From Steromphala cineraria (taxonomy: Eukaryota; Mollusca; Gastropoda; Trochida; Trochidae): a stretch of 64,000 bases of DNA. Under the pieces are notes generated by a model, which searched no databases, was not told the DNA's origin, and saw nothing but the letters and a program-made list of their open reading frames with translations. How positions within the stretch are numbered: the stretch's first letter is position 1; each line of letters opens with the position of its first letter. The translations under genes were made by a program, and so were the position numbers. Below, piece by piece: positions 24,201 through 36,200 of the stretch. Location: the NCBI GenBank assembly GCA_916613615.1, contig OU744724.1, positions 19,330,171 to 19,394,170 of the forward strand. The letters run 5' to 3'.

Positions 24201-27200
24201 TATCATTAAAATTATATGTGTATAGCTAATACCAGATATAACGAAATAAATTCTTTGATCCCTTGGAGTTCGTTATATCCGAGTTCTACTGTTTATACGA
24301 TCATCAATACCTTAAATATCATTTCTAGTTCATGCATTGTTGTTGATTTCTATTTCACTTCTAAATGATTTGTATACAAATCACGAAATTAAGTACAGGC
24401 GTCACACATGTTGATAAGTCATGGAAGGCCAAGGGCTTTGACAAGCAAACTGGATGAATTCATGGCTGCATCAGCAGGAAAAGGTTTAATTTGTAGATAT
24501 ACAAGTTATAGCTAAAGTAGACAATCATGCTGTTACAAAACAGGGTCCCGTTGCACAAAAGATTAAGGTAACCTTAAAGCACTAAGGTAGCCTTAGTGCA
24601 TTGTTAAAGGATGGGTCTAAGATTAACCTTAGTGTTAAGTCGTTTCGTGCAACGGCCCCCTGAGATTTACCAGAGATAATCAAGGCGAGCATTACATTGT
24701 CTAAGTTAAAAGGTGATGTGTAAATTTCCGCATGTTGTATTTAGACCTGACGGGTGCTGAGATCCGCGGGAGACACTGTGTCCTGAAGCACCGGGACGGA
24801 GTGGTCACCGTACACCCACGTCCAGGCGCCTTCATCGCAGTGGACGGGGAGGAGGTGGTGCAACCACTGCAGCTCAGACATGGTATGTCTTATTAGAATC
24901 TTCTGGAGCTCTCTCCATTCATCGCAATCACACATGGTATGTCTTAGTAGAACCTTCTGGAGCTCTCTCCATTCATCGCAATCACACATGGTATGTCTTA
25001 GTAGAACCTTCTGGGGCTCTCTCCATTCATCGCAATCACACATGGTTCCTTATTAGATGAACCTTTCAACTTCACTGATGTCATAGTGAATTCCAATCTC
25101 AATAAATTAAGATCTATATTGCATCACTATGTAAGGGTATTGATCTCACCAACCTCTATTAATCAAACGATAAGACTTAACTGTGTTGTTCTTTAAATTG
25201 AACCAATCGATTGTTCTTTACTGATTTCATCATGACCATACATTGTCTGCCATATTTAAACCTCTTCCAGGTTTCAGTGAAGTTGTAAAACTCCTCAGAC
25301 ACCTCCATTGATCCGAAGTTTCTTGAAATGGTTCTTAGAAGTCAGTTTTCATGGATGACAGACATGAGAAATGTATTAATCCATATTGTTGTTTCCTGTA
25401 TTGTTTTTGATAATGCAGAAGACGTTAATCTAAGATTAATCTTTATGATACATTGATCTTTCTGTAGCACTGTTTCAGTTTGAATGCGATGATTCTTTTA
25501 ACTGGATACTAAAATTGCTAAACCAAATTATTTTTATTTTTGTGCAGGAAATGCATTGTCAGTGGGAAACAACAACCTGTTCCGATTCAATAACCCTGAT
25601 GAGGCATCACGGCTGCGCAACCATAGACATGTGAGTGCATGATTTGTGAAATAAACCCACTATTTGTCTGAATTGCTGTAATGCATCATTTATCATTAAT
25701 ATCAATACATGGTGACACGGTACTCTTTTTGAATGTCAAAGTTAATTGTCATAATTGTTCATTGACATGAAAGTATGATAGAGTCTTGGAACTAAATCCC
25801 ACATTGTTGAGCTGCTGTCGGCCCTTCCTGGCTTTTAATTCAAAGACTGTATTTGGCAGAAAAAATTAATCCATCTTTCCTTTGTAGTTGTTTAGCTGTT
25901 GTACATAGGTGTAAAAAAGTTTCACAATATTGCCCCTATTTAGATACCAACTCGATTGATATTGTTTCTCACCACATTTTCTGAAAAGAAGACTTTATTG
26001 TCCTCAGTACATGTACATATTTGAAATTTGTTTTGTGCATTTTGCACCAAGCAGCCACTGTGCAGCGCCAGTTTAGACCTACTTAAATTATAGCCTTAAA
26101 TGCATTTCAAACCATTCATCAACAAGTTATTAATGTTATGGACACAAATCAAACCAAAGTCTTGATTTTGGGTTAACTGAAAAAGCTTCAGAACATGCTA
26201 TGAATTAAGTGTTCTCAGATCATATTCAGACAGAACTACATGCAACATGAGTAAACCAGTATTTTATGATCTTAAATGTTTGTTTAGCTTCCCTAGGATG
26301 TGAAATTACCTCATTAGGGATTCAGCCCTCAGATTACTTCCGGACAACAAGCCTGTGTAAAGGATTAAAGGAGAAAAATAAAGTTCAACCCTTGCTCCAA
26401 ATTTGTTGCAAAAATTTAGGCCTTTGAAGGTTTGGAGACCAACCTTTTAAAAGTATCTGACTTTTTAACTTTCTGATGTGTTCTTTTTGGGCTAGGGTTA
26501 GCGTGGTGAAATCCTCTCTCGGTGCTTCTGTACTTTTAAATACTGCCAAAGCTGATAAAATGGTCACATGCAGCCATATATCGTAGTGAATCCTATTCCT
26601 ATTCCTATCCTATTGTCACATTGCAACAATATTTCATTGTAATGTTTAACAGAGCCTGCAGGATTGCAGCTTGGAGAAGAGACCTGATTCCCCCATGCCG
26701 GATACCTGGGGCAACAATGGACCTGATTCCCCCTTCTCTGAATCCTGGGGCAACATGCCTTTCCCCACTTACAACCCTCAGTGAGTACCATCATCATCAC
26801 AGGGCTACTGGGTGCCGTGCTCTGCTAGGCTTCAACCTGTATTTATTCATCACCCAGTAGTTGTTATAATTCATTGTTAAATTGAATCTGTTAAGCCAGA
26901 CTTATTCAATGACTTGATTATCCAAGGAATGGTATTTGGAGGTTGTTTCTTAACATTTAAAACAAAAATGAAGGATATTACCCAATAGCTAATAATCAAC
27001 TTTTCTCCAAACTAGACAAGGTCTATCTCCCAACTTATGAAAGAGGAATATTACCAAATTTGTACTTTGGAATGTAACCCATAGAAGTTATACCAGACAT
27101 GTACCATGGGAGTTTTTGAGCTGTACCATAGAAATATTACCTTATATTAACTATAGGAGTTTTACCTGTTATATACCAGAAGAGTATTTCCAAACATTAA

Positions 27201-30200
27201 CCAGAAGAGTGGTATTACCTACAATGTTAATAAAAAATTACCTAAGTTAATGAGGCAGGGTTATTATCTAACATAGCCAAGTTATCAAGGAATACAATCC
27301 AAAATGTGTATGTCAGGGATGCTTTATATTAGATTTAACAAATGATCAATCAGTAATTCAAGATGCAGCTCCCAGAAACAATTCATTACCACTCCAAATA
27401 AGTACAAGCAACATTAGGGGGATAATGTCAAGAATAAATAAATGATTATCATGATGAGTCAATCCTCAATGCTAGTTCTTGAGATAGACTTTATAGGCGC
27501 CATAACCATGAAAGGTCTCGTCCAGAGCAATAATTTTCTGCGTGATAATATGCACATGCATGCCCATAATGCATGTCAACCACAATGTTTATTTCTTCAG
27601 TCCTCTAGTGTGAATGAGGCATGTTTTCATCTGGCATGTTCCCACATTAACGCATTGTACTTTGTGTTTGCTTGTTCAGACTTCCTTCAGCCAAAATGTG
27701 GTAAGTTAGTTCACTCACTATTAGTGGCGTTGGAGGCAGGTTCACTGGTAACTGCTCCATGTAGATGCTTACAAACATGGTCCACTTTCACGGTGCCAGC
27801 AGCATATCTCTTACACACAGTCTTCCAGTCGTCTAATCACTTACCTTCAGAACTCATCCAATGGATTCATCACTGTTGAATAATCAAAGAGTTCATTAAA
27901 TTTACGTCACCTTTTGACTTTGAGTAAATTGAATGAAAAACCAAATGACCATTTATGGAGTGCTGCTGGTAACCTACTGAATGGTATGTGTGCTGTCCAA
28001 GCATCTGTCTGTCTGTCTGTCTGTCTGTCACCCAAGAGTGTGATGGTTGCATGTACACACACCAACTCTGCATGCAGGCTATACCACTAGCTCTTAGTCA
28101 CAGCAGTGAGAGTAAGATTTCATTTGAAGAAAAATTGACGTCATCCCCATATAATATTCTAAAGAATAAAGAATGATGTTTTATATTTTAAAAGTTATTT
28201 CCCTTCAGAATTTATACCATATGTTGTACAAAACGTTCAGTACAACCAAAGATGTTTTCTTATAAAAGTTACTTGTTGGGGAAACTTCTTTTGTTGAAGA
28301 GCACTACTTCAAACAAGCACCTGTTAGCTCTGAGATCAAGAAGCATAGAAAGAGTGGAACTGTTTAGATAGAACTACCTCTCCTGAACACTAAACCGGTT
28401 TAAAGAAATATGCCTGCAAGGCTTGTCTCCCTTGTTCTGCTGTTTCTTGAGCTGGTGGTATTTCTACTGCATGTGCAAATGGTATTGTTGTATGGCTCCG
28501 TTAACCAACGTGTGTCCTTATGACTGAAAGACAGATGGATATATGGACGGACAGACAGACAGACAGACAGACAGTAAGACGGATTTACAGTTAGACAGAT
28601 TGCTGGACAAAAGGACAGCTACTTAGGACTGACTGTGTTGTGTAACTAACATCCAAAGCCTATATCATAGAAGCATTAACATTGCATGCATGAACCCTAT
28701 GTTCTAGTGATGTCGTAGTTAGAAAGCCTTTCATGTAAGTTTAAGTGTTGTGGAGCTTCATACCTTTAAAGGAAATAAAATTATTAAGCTTTAGAGTACA
28801 TTGCATGGTTAGAGAGGGGTATTGGTAACGTAATGATTAGATACTTTTGATGGCTTTACCGGTACAGACAATGCATTATGTGTTCTCTGGTGTCTATTTG
28901 CTTATCAATTGTATTGTTGTATACATGCACAATAATTGATGGATACATAAGTAATTAAATATTTCAATTTAATTAAATCATGTAAAAATCATTGTTGATT
29001 GCCAGTATTGTAATTTTGCTGAATTAGAATAATTGCATATTTTGAAATTAGATATAAATTTGTTCAGTGATGTTTAAGAAAGAGAAGATATGTGTGTGTG
29101 TCTCAATTGGGCAAAGCCTTCTTTGAAAAATCCACCAGTAATGTGTAGAGCTAATATTTAAATACCGGAAACTTATAAAACATCACTGAAAAACCCAAGA
29201 TTTCTGGAAAGTAAAAATATTCATTCTTTCATTATATTTTATTACATAAAAGTACAATGCATATATTTAATCAAATTTTAGTTATGTTCATTTTCAAAAT
29301 GTGTCAATCTAGTGAAATCTTATGTTGCTATATGTTTGCATGGGTATGAGGCATGGCACTTCCGATTCATACAATTGCCTGTTATTATTTTACCAGCTTT
29401 CTAGTTGACTGATTAGTCTATGTTAGTAAATGTTAGATGTTATTGCTTTGACAAGAGAGAGAAGATCTGTTGAAATAGCTTGTTCATGTTTTTTTTTATG
29501 GTTAAGTTATGTGGATGAGGTAAGATATCCCCATAGATAGGGTTGCCAATAAGTTAGTGGGGATGAATATGTTGAAGATGTGGGACCATGTCTGAGATGG
29601 AGAGATGGTTTGGTATCCTGGGATAATGGTTGAATTGTGCAATTTGAGGAAGTCTAGATCTGTAAAATTGATAATATGAATAGGTAATGAGAAAGGTTAG
29701 AATAAGTATGTAAATAAGGTGGGTGAGGGTGTTAAGTTGGGTGAAATTGTGAATGAACTTGATGAGGTGGGTGAATTGGGTTAAACAGGTAAAGAGATTG
29801 ATGAGATTGATAAGGCTAGTGGGATGGATAAGATAGATAATGTAGGTGATAGTGGTGAGGTGGTTTGGATTAATAAGGTTAACTTAGGTGAAATAGGTAA
29901 GGTGGGTGAAATTGGTCCTGGTGGTTGGTGAGATGTATGTGTAGGTAAAATCAGTGAGATTTAAAGGATTGTTAGTTTGATAAGATTGAGATAGGAAAAT
30001 TGGGTGAAATTAATTCTTGATGAGTTTGATGAGGTTGGGGAGATGGATGGGTAGGTAAGATGGGTGAGATTGATAAGGATATGGCTAGATGGATAGTTGA
30101 TGAGATGGATGAATTGTGTATGGAAGGTGTGTAAATTTAATCTGTTAGGTCAAATGTGTGTAATGGTCATGAGGTTGGGTGGTTTAGAGAGGTAAAGGAG

Positions 30201-33200
30201 GTTGTGAAGAGTTGTGAGATAAGTGAAATGGTCAAAACAAGTGAGGTTGGAAATTGAAAAACAGTGGGAGTTATGTTAGGTTGTTCAGGCAATCGATCTT
30301 TTGATAATGTTGAAAAGTGAGCAAGAAAGATGATTGTGGTAAGATAGCTGATTATCTGCACACCAGTTGGTACATTTGTTTGAGGAAGTTTAGGTAAATA
30401 TGATTGTTGAAGAAGTTGAATAAAGTTAAGATTTTCATGAAAGGTAAAATGGGTGAAGATGAATTTGAAATCTGTGCAGCTAGTAGTATAGGAAAGATTG
30501 GCAGGGTTGGTTTGATGGTTGGAAAGAGGAAAGTATTTGTGAAATCTGTGCAGCTAGTACCGGTAGGTACATGTGTCTAAGATTGGAAAGATTGTCAAGG
30601 TTGGTTGAATGGGTGGAAAGGGAAAAGTTAAAAATTTCTAAAATCTGTGCAGCTATTGTGTATAAGATGCAACATGTGAGCTATGAGAGGTGGGAAGTAC
30701 ACCAGCATCTGACTGACAGTATCAGCTCCATGTTATGTTATAGTGTCTTGTTTGTGTTCAAGTGTTGAGCTGGAGTCCAAGTACAAGACTGAGCAGGAGA
30801 AAGTGGCCCAAGCTGAGTGAGTATGGGTTTTACAATTGTTTCTTCTTTTCCCAACCTTTTTCCTTCCTTTTTTCTTTTCCATATTCCTGCCCTCATTCTT
30901 CTGTCCCTCGTTCCACCCTTTCTTCCCTCATTCATATTCCATTTCTAATTTCTTTCCACTCATTTTCCTGTCTTCCCTAGTTCCTTCTTCCTTTTCTTTT
31001 CTAATTCACTCTCTTTTTCATCCATCATTCCTATTCTGTACCTTATTCCTTCCTCAGTTTCATTCATTATTTCTTTTTCTGACCAATTCCTCTTATTTCC
31101 TTCTTCCATTCCTTTCTTCCAGTCCTTTCCCTTTCCTCCATGTTCCTCCTTCCATCATTCCTTCTATCTCTCTTTATTTCTTCTTCCAATCATTTCCCCA
31201 GTCCTTTCTCCTTCCCTTTCCTCCATGTTCCTCCTTCCATCATTCCTTCTATCTCTCTTTATTTCTTCTTCCAATCATTTCCCCAGTCCTTTCTCCTTCC
31301 CTTTCCTCCATGTTCCTCCTTCCATCATTCCTTCTATCTCTCTTTATTTCTTCTTCCAATCATTTCCCCAGTCCTTCTCCTTCCCTTTCCTCCATGTTCC
31401 TCCTTCCATCATTCCTTCTATCTCTCTTTATTTCTTCTTCCAATCATTTCCCCAGTCCTTCTCCTTCCCTTTCCTCCATGTTCCTCCTTCCATCATTCCT
31501 TCTATCTCTCTTTATTCCTTCTTCCATTCCATTTCTCAGTCCTTTCTCCTTCCCTTTCCTCCATGTTCCTCCTCCTTCCATCATTCCATCTATCTCTCTG
31601 AATTCCTTCTTCCATTCCTTTCCTCCTTGTATATCCTCCTTCCATCATTCCTTTTCCTTCCATCTATCTGTGCCCACCTAGTTGAAGTAGTTCCATATTG
31701 TGAAGTTATTGATCCAAGTATTGACACTGCTACCGTTCACACCCGGTCAGGCCTACCAGTACAGAGTGTACACATTGTATCAAGTAAACTGACATATGAC
31801 TGCCTGTACAGACCGGGCATATCGGGCCTCGTTAAACAGGAGCTGTCTTACCCCTTGTGCTCCTGCTTATGGTACAGAATATACAGATTGGGGATCATGT
31901 GGTAATGTACACAAACTTGCCCAGTCATGTCAATATTACTCTCTTTAACTTCTTATCTCATTCCAGTTCACGCTTTATTCATGCACATAATGAGAAGACA
32001 CTTTTTTCACTATATCTCTCGACCTGACATCCACTGAGGTTAAACATAGGGGTTGGTTCATGTCATGTTAAGATTTAGTTTGTAGCCATTTTAGAGTTCT
32101 GGATCCATACCAAGCTATGTTATGTCACCACATTATGAGGTTGCTCTGTGTGTATAGCGGTTACATTGAGGTGCAAATACAGCATGACTCCCAATAGCTG
32201 TTGATTATTGATTCCTTCCTGGCAGGTGCTTGTTTGTTATCACATACCTGGTAACAGACATTTCTTTTCAATGAAGACAAGAGATTGCATAAAGGATTGC
32301 TGAAATATAACACATGATGCTTTCATATATGTGTTGTAGTCATGGTAAGGACTATTGTAGCTTTTAATGGCTCGATAAGATAGAAGTTATATGTGCATTA
32401 CTCTTCATGGTTATCACAGCACAACATTAATCAATATCTTAACACCAATGGAATGGTTTTGAAAATCTGGCCTGTTGTATAAAAATAGTTTAGAGATATA
32501 ATGTATTTGTAAAAAAAATGTTTTCAGATATTTACTTTGTAGTCAATCATTTAGTGTGAAGCCATTTATCCATTTTATCACCATTTACCTGTAGTATGAT
32601 TTATTTTTCAATTTTCAACAATATAATGAATCTAAGTATGTTTTACAGTTAGAATTAACTGGTCTCTATGTTACTTAAATCAAAACAATTTGCATACAAA
32701 TTCAAGTATTCTACTTTCACTTTTATTTCCAATAAGAATGTGTGAACAATAGAACCCTATCCCAGAATGCAGGTATATGATCGGCAGATAATGTGTAACC
32801 TAAAAGGTAGCGTGAAGTGTTAAAGCCTCTCCATTGTCAGAGTTATTAGTTACCTTGTATGAACTCATGAAAAGCACTAAACTGTCAACAGCCTGATATA
32901 TGACTCACTGGCCAAACCAAATCACCCTGATAAGTATGTTCTAGGTGTGTATTCATGGGAACAAAGGTTAGTTTGGCTGGCTGCCAGTTCAGGAGTTCTT
33001 TACAGGAGCTAAAGGCTACCAAGAAATGGCTGTCAATGAGACCCCTTTGTTACTGGACAGCTATTCTCAAACACTTTCATATTAGGATCCCATATATATA
33101 TATTGTTGCCGCTACCATTATGACCCCAAATAGTCATATAGTGAATCTCTTTTCTTGTTTTCATGACGTAGGTGTATCTAACTATAACCATGTACTGAAA

Positions 33201-36200
33201 TATTTCAATATCATGGTAAACAAGATTATCATAACATGCATTCTTGAAGATATACGACTGTTCCATTCTCAACTGTTCTCAATATTTTATGCGTTTTTGA
33301 GAAGGGAAAATTGGATTATTGCATTTGTCTACACATTTTTGAGGTACTGTTAGGTTTACTTTTATCACACTTTTGACAACTGTAGTAAGGGTAAATAACA
33401 TATCGACTAGTCATTTTTGATAACAATTTTTATTTTGTTGACTATTTGAATTTGTGGCTCTCCTCATACATGAAGCTGACTGTATATATTGGTAGACTGT
33501 GTGTCCAATGAAAGCATGACACTTCTACAAATATCCATTTATCACAAGATAAATACAGGAATGTTACAAGACTTGACTTAGCATCAGGCAAAGAGTTAAC
33601 ATAACTGAAGTGTTTTTTTCATAATGATACTGGTGTTTTTTGTGCAGAATTTCCCCAGTTGATTAATCTTTGTATGATAATCCTGTATTGAAGGCCACAT
33701 GGCCAAGAGTACAATATTTGATACATTATACATTTCCATGGTAACAATTTTTACATTAACATATTAACAGGTGTGCGAAGCATATTATTTGTACATGTTC
33801 CTTTTCCAAAATAATGCTAGTGGTCTCAATATTTTTTCAGTTTTACATGACATCAATTGTATAAATTTATGTTGAGTCGTGTATTGAAAATAATGATCAG
33901 GTATAAGTTGTTTTCTACTTTCTTCAAAAAAAATTGGATTGTGCTCTTATTAGTAGTTTAATCTCTATAAGTATGTCATGCCTTCATGAGAATAATAGAT
34001 TGTAACATGTATAACAGTGTGCATACAATACCCTTGAAAGAAAATCTACCCAGTATAAGGTTTGATTATAATTATGTATACCATGCCATCACAAATGCAA
34101 TCGTTATGTTAGATATGTAGAGAATCTCACCCAAGTGTCTTCTGATATCAAATATTTCAACAAGATGGAAGCTACTAATTTCTGATGTTTGCCATCAGCA
34201 AGGGTTCATATATTTGATATCAGAAAACACAAGAATGAGATTCCATTTGTTATGTAGAAACATTTGTCATATCACATCCATGAAAAATCTACATCTGTAC
34301 TCTTCTTACACTGCCAGTGCAGGAATGTCTCCACGTAATACATGCATGGTCATGTCTTCTGCATCATAGCATTATGTGATCATAACTTGATGATATAAAA
34401 CAATTGTGATGTCATGTACTCACCAATGACATGACATCTTCTGTCAAAATTATATCTCCAAGGACATATTACTTGATCTTTAACAAAGATTTATCATGTG
34501 GATCACTGTTTTGATGACATTTGAAAAACACCAACATCAACTAACTATCTACGGTAATTCTAATTCCTACGTAAGTTGTATAAAGTATAGTATATCTGTA
34601 GCATTATATATATAGAGAGGATACTTAATGTAGTTTTCCAAATACAAGGTTTATTTATGCAGCCACGAGTGAAATATCAACTTTACCCATGTCACGAGAT
34701 GAAATGAACCTGGTATTTGGATAACTACATTACGTATCCTATTTAAATATGATTTTTACTGAAACATGTAATTGAAATTACTTTAAAACTGCAAAGTTGC
34801 CCCAATATGTTCAAATAGCTGAAAGTAGTTCCGGCACCTGGCCAGTGACAATATGATATATCGTCACCGGTCACAGTGAAAATATAAGATACCGTCACTG
34901 TAGCCTGATAAACATTTTATTTCACGGATAAAACCAGTTTTTCATTGCTGATCATATAATAAATATAAATTGTTCTGTACATGTATCTGGTATCAAATAA
35001 CAAGGTTCCATATCCCTGTGCTTCAGACTGGCGCTGGCGCGAGTGACGGAAGAGCTGGAGCGAGTCCGGGAGAGCAAGGAGGATCTTGAGGAGAAGCTGT
35101 GGAGCGCCCACGCAGAGAAGATGGCCGAGCTGGAGGCCGAACGCCATCACAGGCACGATATGATGGCTCGGACAGAATTGGTAAAAAATGCCGCCTATGA
35201 CGAACTCAAGATGGAGAGGGATAAACTCCTGAAGGAGAAACAGGCTGGTGAGCTCTTCTTTGAGAAGCATAAATGAAGTTGATGTGATGAGGAATCAAAA
35301 TTGTATGAAAGTGTAACTTTTTTAATGTAAAGAGATGTCATTTTAAGTGTATGAAAGAGTCCTCTACTACAGCCCTTAACCTACTTTCCATCCAGACTGG
35401 TAACTTTTAAAGATGTTCTTTAGTTTTGACTGGTGAATTAAGAAATAACCACTTTTTTGGTGGCTATTTTTCAAGCTCATTCATACACTGAATTTATCCT
35501 TGCAGAGCAAGTGATGATTTTCTTGAATTTATGATTTATGGCATTCATTGATGAATATTTTTCTTTTGTTTTGTAGAAAAGGAGAGAATAGATAGTGAAG
35601 TATACAGGATCCTAAAAGGAAAGGAGAAGCATACAAGCAACAAAATGGTTGAAGCCATTGGGATCCAGACTGATTCAAGTTCAGACAGCAGCGAGGATAT
35701 ACCTATAAGTGGACCAACTGGGCAGGAGATCAGGCAGCTAAAACAATCAGTTGAAGGTCGGTTGAAGAAAGTGGCGATGAAAGAGCTGAAATATCAGGAA
35801 TCATTCAAGGAGAAGTTTGAGGATATAATAAGCAAGGAGCTGGAGCTGGAGGAGGAAGTTGGAGAGAAACAGAACGAGATTGACGACTTGGAGCAAGAAA
35901 TTCAAGCTGGTGAGCAGCAGCTGCGTCAGCAGGGTGCGCACCATCTCAAGGAAATCAGCAGCAAGGAAGTTGAGGTGTTTGAGCTGGAGGGGAAACAGGA
36001 ACAGCTGACTGCCTTCATCCAAGAGAAAAATGATCTCAATAAAGTGAAAACAGATGCACCAAAGCTTAAGAAATATGGAGGCAGTACTGGAACATTACTG
36101 CGGGTAACTAAGAAGAAGCCAATGTTTAAAGCTGGGAGTACTTTAGCATTAAGTCATCCTCTTTCTACCTCATCTGACAGCATCAGTGGCTCTTCAGCTA

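Larger units (their letters stand above)
26781..30762. other. Intron 20 (4.0 kb)
   Basis: Contains (GTCT)n at 28001-28029 and (GACA)n at 28546-28575, which are complementary to each other, and a long purine/GT-rich degenerate region (about 29510-30560) built from GATGAG, GGTGGGTGA and GATAAG words. No exon candidate with coherent coding was seen. Confidence 0.7.
30817..35026. other. Intron 21 (4.2 kb)
   Basis: Begins with 860 bases of almost pure pyrimidine containing an 85-bp minisatellite. Then ordinary AT-rich sequence with two foldbacks (34122-34243 and 34618-34740). No exon candidate seen. Confidence 0.75.

Noticed and set aside
25263..25311. Possible extra exon after a TTCCAG acceptor in intron 18
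   Set aside because: Reads [12 protein letters not shown] then a stop in the entering frame, with no donor. The exon 18 to exon 19 junction is already in phase and completes the FHA strand.
27442..27879. A 145-codon + strand frame in intron 20
   Set aside because: No similarity I recognise, no coherent codon bias, no need for it in the exon chain; probably chance.
30836..31681. A 281-codon open frame (and overlapping 153- and 226-codon frames) on the + strand
   Set aside because: All three lie in the pyrimidine-rich minisatellite; the Ser/Phe/Leu/Pro-only protein is what CT repeats encode in any frame. It is intronic between two coiled-coil exons that join in frame.
32955..33353. A 132-codon + strand frame in intron 21
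   Set aside because: AT-rich chance frame without domain features; flanking exons join without it.
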